Source of the DNA: Canna indica
Taxonomy: Eukaryota; Streptophyta; Magnoliopsida; Zingiberales; Cannaceae
DNA length: 64,000 bases
Assembly: GCA_034359265.1 (NCBI GenBank)
Contig: CP136896.1
Location: 8,773,501-8,837,500 of the forward strand
Direction: 5' to 3'
Part shown: piece by piece, positions 58,679 to 64,000 of the stretch
Layout: each line of letters begins with the position of its first letter
How positions within the stretch are numbered: position 1 is the first letter of the stretch
The notes under the pieces: model-generated
The model's input: only the letters and a program-made list of their open reading frames with translations
The model's database searches: none
What the model was told of the DNA's origin: nothing
Made by a program: the position numbers and the translations under genes

Positions 58679-58867
58679 TTCCCACCTTATCTTTGTGTGC
58701 TTTTTAACGAGTTCGGCTCCATCGAACTTATCGGCGTCGGAGCCACCCGCTCGGCACGTGCAGCGACTGCTCTTCCAATTCGTCAAGAATCGAACTCAAT
58801 CCTGGCTCTGATTAGATAAGCCAAATGCCCGTCCTCGGTGCGGTCTGTTGGTCATTTCTATGTAGTG

Positions 58868-59345
58868 CTAGGATGGCAATTAAATTCGGTTAACTCCGAT
58901 TAATTAGTTAACCAAATTATAAAATTTGATTTCAGATAATGAATTTAGTTTTAATTTTTGTTATTAATTTGAAAAATCAATTTAATTTAATTTGATTTTG
59001 ATTATTAGTTCGTGAATAATCGATAACTAAAATCGATTATAATTTCGATTTCGATTACCGATTATCTAATTATAATTCATTATTATATATTATTAATAAT
59101 TTAATAATGATAATTTAATTATTATTATTTATTTATTTACTGCTAATCTGTTTATTAATCGGATAAATAATTATTCGATTAGTAAACAGATAACAACGGT
59201 ACCTAGTCCAATCGAGCTAATTAGTTTCAGTAATAAATGGATTTTGATTTCGAATATTGTTTTTTAAATCGGACGATGATTTCAATTGCTGAGTTTATAA
59301 ACGGTTTTGATTAAAAAAAATGATTAATCGAATTGTTATAATCTT
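58868..59345. repeat. AT-rich palindromic repeat, possible hAT-type MITE remnant
   Basis: Opens TAGGATGGCAATTAAATTCGG, like the other hAT-type starts here, and contains self-complementary stretches (CTGTTTATTAATCGG...CGATTAGTAAACAG; GGTTAACTCCGATTAATTAGTTAACC). No right border or TSD found. Confidence 0.35.
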
Positions 59346-59640
59346 AATGTTATGTTTGGACCGCATGCCAAATCCTCTCCCCGTGTGCCACGATCTTGTC
59401 ATGCTTTCGGGAATTGTCAGACCCAAAGGTTTACCTCTTCAGCTGTTGGCAGAAATATTTGGGTAGAAGTTAAAGCCCAGCGGCTGAAAAACTGAATCAA
59501 ACAGTCGATCAATAGGTTGGTTGACTAGGACCAACGGCCAATCGGCAGAAGAACATGCGCGCGCATATTATATAACAACAGTCTTCCCTTCCCTTCTTCT
59601 GTGATCTAGATCCCTTTTCTGTAAGCTAGATTCATGATTG

Positions 59641-59849
59641 CTACTTCTTCTACTTCTCTAGGAAAAATGTTATATGGTCAGTCACTTCGGGCTACTTTAG
59701 TGGGATCTATTGCAAATCAGTAAAATCTGCCATGGCTGCTACTTCTACTTCTCTGGTCTCTGAAGAAGGGGATAAATGTTACTATATATGGTCAGTCACT
59801 TCGGGCTACTCTAGTAGGATCTACGGCAAATCAGTATAATCTGCCATAG
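59641..59849. repeat. Tandem duplication of about 95-115 bp
   Basis: Two copies starting GCTACTTC(TTC)TACTTCTCT and sharing GGTCAGTCACTTCGGGCTACT and AATCAGTA(A/T)AATCTGCCAT; the second has a short extra piece. Confidence 0.85.
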
Positions 59850-60884
59850 GTTCAGCAGTAAAGTAATGCTGTGTAAACAAATAAAGAAGCTTCGGACATG
59901 GGTGATCTTAGTTGGTGATGGTAATAAGTGGTGCGTACAAAAGCCTATGCAATTCTCGAGCTTTGGAAATTAATATAAACTGCACACAGCACTAGTTTTT
60001 GTATAAAAACCTGGAAAAATGAGGATACATGGTGATGGGTGATGGCGTTTGACAAAGGAAAATATAGAAAGTATTATTAAGTTTCGTTTATCAACTAAAT
60101 TCTCAAGTCATTTTAAGTGGTAATACTACAAATGGAGATGATAATAAAACATTTTTAGCTGTTCTGACTCCTTGGAATCTATAAATAAAAAAGCAGAGAA
60201 GGAAAATCTATGCTTTGCCGAGCTTTCCTAAGATAACAATGATGATGAGAAGATGCAGAGGAACAGTTGAGGAACGCATTCAGGTTAAGCCAGTTCCTTC
60301 TAATATTACCTGCTGATAAGGAAAAAGAAGACAATAAATAAATCAACAGGAACATAGCATGATAAACCAGAATGCTTTCATAAAGAACCAAATAAGACAA
60401 TTCATAGTTCAGTTCCAAAAGTGAGACCGTAGCCTGAGAAGGTTATTTAAAACATTGGTGGAAACATTTAGGTTTAACCATCGATGGAAAGCACAGGTCG
60501 AAACACCATGGCTTAATGAGAAGAGTAAACATAGATTAATCCAGTTTGACAACCTCAATAAAGAAATGAAGCACGGAACACATGAAAAAACTCAAGGTCG
60601 GATACATTACGTGCAATTAATTGGCTCTGGATTGTTTTAGGTTTCCATTTGCCCCATTAAGTACTAACGACTTCTACACTGCAGTACTTGAATAAGCAAG
60701 TTAAGTGTCCACAAAATGCAATCTTGCCCGTATTTCTAACAAAAAAGTAATGGCATTCGGGATAACCCAAAAACACAACTTTTTTCAAGCAGATCGAGAA
60801 AAGACTAGGCAACAAAATTGTACTTTTCCAAAAACTGGTCATAATAATATGTAACAAAGAAGTCATAAATAACATACCACACAA
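59850..60884. other. Intergenic sequence and EMC8/9 3' UTR
   Basis: No other gene recognised between LPA2 and EMC8/9. The bases below 60885 should be the EMC8/9 3' UTR. Confidence 0.4.
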
Positions 60885-63800
60885 CTAATTGAACAAGCCA
60901 GGATTCAACCAGTCTCTGCAAAATATTAGATGAACATTATGTTTAGGTTGAATATTTCATACCAAGAAAACAGTACAATAACAAAAACTAGAAATGAAGA
61001 ACCTGACAGAAAATCTTACTTGCTAATATCATCAAGATGATCATCAAAGTCCACTATTTCTTGCCATTTTTCGGACGAAATATAGTCTAACAAGACTGTG
61101 TTAGCTGCTGGCTCTTTCAATGTCAATTGGTTACTGCCATCAGATCCAGCTTGACGCCAACTTTTAGATGAATCCCTTGTGTATAGCTACAATTAAGTAG
61201 CTCATAGTAAGTTTAACTTGACTTTTAGATGAATCAAACAATTACCTAGTATAACTTAAGTAACAATAGGTAGATAGTAAGTTTAACTGTACATTAAGTT
61301 AAGAGTTCATAGCAGAAACAAATCTAAATAGTCTAAGCTGCCAATATATTGCTAAAGATAATGACCCAACATGAAAATCAACAAGTTTTAAACCAAGTGG
61401 TCAATTTTGAAGGCCAAAAACGAAAAACAATGCTCCCAACGGATTACAACATCAACAGAGTGAAGTAAGCCATCAAACCATGACACCACGTAGAGACAGC
61501 TGAAGGAACAAACATGGTTCCTGATAGATGCAACTAAGATCCTATGGAAATAAATGATGAAGAAGAATTAAAAATTAAAAATCCATGAGCCAAGCTACCC
61601 AGCAATAACATCAGACAGTAGCAAGGCAGACCCACAAATTATAGATAGGGAGAGCTAAGTCCATTAGTTACACTAAAAATTCAAATAACTAATAAGGGGT
61701 AGTATGTAAAAATACATGGACAACTATTTTTTTAGGAGGGGCAGCGGCCACCATCAGCCCCCTCTACCCCTCGCTCTACCCCTGGCAGCAGCCTGAGGCA
61801 TATTGAAGAACATGATTCAGACAAAAGCAACAAAAAGGAAAGCTACTTAGAAATTGACCAAGATGAGTATAATTCATTTCAAAAGAAAGACAATGGTGAC
61901 AGCAAAAATATAATAATATGTATGTTTTTACAACTTTTGGCTTCACGAATTACCAGTAGTTGCCATTTTATTCTACCACATAATTAGATACTCAAATCAA
62001 TATCTATGCTGAAGTATTAAGCATACCTCAAATCAGTTTTATAAGGGAGGAAGTGAGATCTTTAATGCAACCAATTTAGAATGAAATTCTTCAATTAATA
62101 ATGCTCCTCTGATAGATAAATAAATAAATAACTAAATAAATAAAATGGTCAATGTCAACAGAAAAAAGTTGAAAGGCTAAATGTTGAAGTTCATTAATCT
62201 CTTAAAATTTAGCATTTAATTAAAAGCAAATATGTGCACACTAAAACCATAAAAATGAGGGAGTGGCTGAACAACTTGTCTTGAAAATAAAACTGTCAAT
62301 TTCTCATTTCTAGAAACTTGTTTTTGTCACCATGCTAAACGCTTTATGTCAGATTGATAGTCATTCATAAAATTCTGCTCAAATAGTCAAATATTCCATA
62401 GATCCTTCTCAACTAAGGTATGATCTATAAATAAGCCTCTTATTGTAACAGATAAAAAATTTGAATAATAGTGATTATTATTTTAAATAGAATTATGCTT
62501 GGAGAAATTTTACTAGCGGATGTCATAGAAGTGCCACCAATAATTAGGTTGTAAATCATACATAATAAAACTCAACTACTTAAGATAATTTCAAATTGAT
62601 TCAGCAAAGAGTTGACAATTCACCATTGAAGTTTTTAGTGCAACAGGAAATCAAAGTGCTGTAGACTGTAGTTCCACAATGTTATGGTATCACATAGGAA
62701 ACTAGGAATAATTGGAAGCCTGAGGTTGAAGGTATTAGATTGAAATCACAAGAGTTATTAGAGGAACAATGACAAACTATATTCCATGTTTGAAGAGAAA
62801 GAAGATAGCAGGTAAAGGTGACCAGTCAGAATATTCTAGAAAAAAAAGAATCTAGTTATCATGATCTTCTTCAACATCTACACAATTTGCATATTGCTTT
62901 TCTTTTTTAAAACAAAGGCTTCGGTGAAATTTATGTGATAAGACATTGCCTCCAAGGTGGCAAAGTAATTCTTCAAAACTACCGGAACTATTTTCTTCAT
63001 TTGTATTTAAAATATCATATCAAACATGAGAACAAATGGTTTATTTAATTCCAAGATGCAATCCATATATTAATATGAAAATGGAAAAAAAAACATATTT
63101 GTCTTGACTTTTAAATTCTGTTTGAGAGAAGCAACGTAAAGCAAAGATATTAAAAGGATATCGATAGCTGAAACATATATAATATTCAAATGGAATAAAA
63201 TTGGGCATCCAGAAAATACTGCACCAATCAATAAGAAAATCAAATAGAAGTTTCCTTAGGTTGGCATAGGCAAACTTAATACATATGAGGTACATTTCCA
63301 TGTTAAGATAGGATGCTATAATTCAGATACATAGTAGGGCAGGTGATTAACACATTTAGATACACAGTCAGATGAAGAAATGGATTGATCCAACATTATT
63401 CGAGGCTTCAAGCCCCATTTTTCCTAAATAAAGGATAAAGTTGAATCCATGTCTAAGAAGGTAGATTTAGGATATAAAGTAACAAAATTAAGATACGAGT
63501 AGGATATCTTCAGATACTTCTATCCTCATTTACTTGAATAAGGAAACCTATTTTTACACAATCTTGAAATGTCAAGAGTTTGTGGAAGCAGTTGCAGTCA
63601 AATATGCAACCATATAGTGAAATATATCATCGTGACATGCAAATGTCACTATGGATAGGAAGAAAAAAAGATATCTTCATATTGTCAATTTTCATTATCT
63701 GACATAAACTAGATAGATAACCAAGGAAATCGATCATACCTGAACAACAGGATCCCTCCCCTTTCCGCTTGGCAGCTTTGCCAGTTTCGCGTTATCCAAC

Positions 63801-64000
63801 TGAGCCATTGGAAATACAATATCAAAGTCAACATCTGGAAGAGAAAGGGAAGAAATGAAAACCTTCACGCTTTACAAAACACACCAGAAGCACAGCAGCA
63901 CGAGGGAAGTATCGGAAGATATGGTCCCCAATCTTCTTGCCGGGATTGCCGAGCTCCTCATCATCGTGCCTCTCGTTGGCGTGGTAGTAACCGACGACGC
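60885..64000 (-). CDS. EMC8/9: ER membrane protein complex subunit 8/9 (EMC8/9), 3' part, runs off window
   Basis: Cytosolic subunit of the ER membrane complex, which inserts transmembrane helices; family UPF0172/MPN-like. Exons visible: 63885-64000 (cut by the window edge), 63740-63799, 61020-61186 and 60885-60915, with matching phases and GT/AG borders. About 123 C-terminal residues: VVGYYHANERHDDEELGNPG, KKIGDHIFRYFPRAAVLL, then GKGRDPVVQLYTRDSSKSWR, LKEPAANTVLLDYISSEKW, DFDDHLDDISKDWLNPGLFN at the end. The order and the final DWLNPGLFN match the Arabidopsis protein. The metal-binding HxH of active MPN proteases is replaced by HAN, as in the family, so no protease activity is expected. The 5' exons are beyond the window. 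Confidence 0.94.
61187..63739 (-). other. Large EMC8/9 intron (2.55 kb)
   Basis: Between the exons ending GTTCAG|GTATG and TTGTAG|CTATAC. AT-rich, with no inserted element recognised. Confidence 0.85.

Noticed and set aside
58322..58707. Plus-strand frames of up to 115 codons
   Set aside because: Antisense shadows of LPA2 exon 1, whose transit peptide and membrane segments are conserved.

Overview
This is nuclear DNA of a flowering plant. It holds intron-containing genes for plant-specific proteins (auxin response factor, SAUR, the photosystem II assembly factor LPA2) and EMC8/9, set in a very repeat-rich background. I cannot name the species. A non-grass monocot or another large-genome angiosperm would fit, but that is inference.

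Genes (about 5% of the window). The left edge holds the 3' part of a class-A (activator-type) auxin response factor gene (80-1743, +). Its last visible exon ends without the C-terminal PB1 domain. Two intronless SAUR genes (37905-38240 and 53702-54016, both -) are diverged duplicates that also share an upstream segment. A two-exon gene for the chloroplast protein LPA2 lies at 57253-58678 (-). The last four exons of the ER membrane complex subunit EMC8/9 gene run off the right edge (60885-64000, -). The first three genes belong to auxin signalling; there is no sign that the five loci act as a unit.

Region 1.8-9.5 kb: a foldback DNA element carrying a second, intact 265-bp foldback MITE inside it with a perfect 9-bp target duplication, then two decayed LINEs.

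Region 9.86-34 kb: a Russian-doll nest. A Ty3/gypsy element (pol pieces at 9856-10141 and 28906-29259) was split by CACTA-1 (10142-28902, TSD TTG). CACTA-1 was split by a Sirevirus-type Ty1/copia element (10608-25522) that has gag but no pol. The 3' LTR of that element was split by CACTA-2 (11550-18636), which encodes an almost complete two-gene transposase set. The other LTR preserves the empty CACTA-2 target site. Further right are two hAT-type MITEs with 8-bp TSDs, a solo LTR of the same Sirevirus family with a perfect 5-bp TSD, and two MITEs in inverted orientation.

Region 35.5-37.3 kb: a compact non-coding CACTA element (CACTA-3) with a GC-rich core full of palindromes. Region 39-52.7 kb: retroelement debris, including a minus-strand LINE, fragments of a Ty3 element, a 158-bp minisatellite, a second solo LTR of the Sirevirus family, and a head-to-head copia LTR pair around a primer-binding site. 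Region 52.9-56.7 kb: two copies of one hAT-type MITE flanking the second SAUR gene.

I found no convincing new enzyme system. The points most worth a second look are the PB1-less ARF end, the nest with its empty site, the CACTA pair with different subterminal repeats, the long hairpin upstream of the CACTA-2 transposase, the pol-less Sirevirus and the inverted LTR pair. All reading was by eye; boundaries without a stated TSD are approximate.
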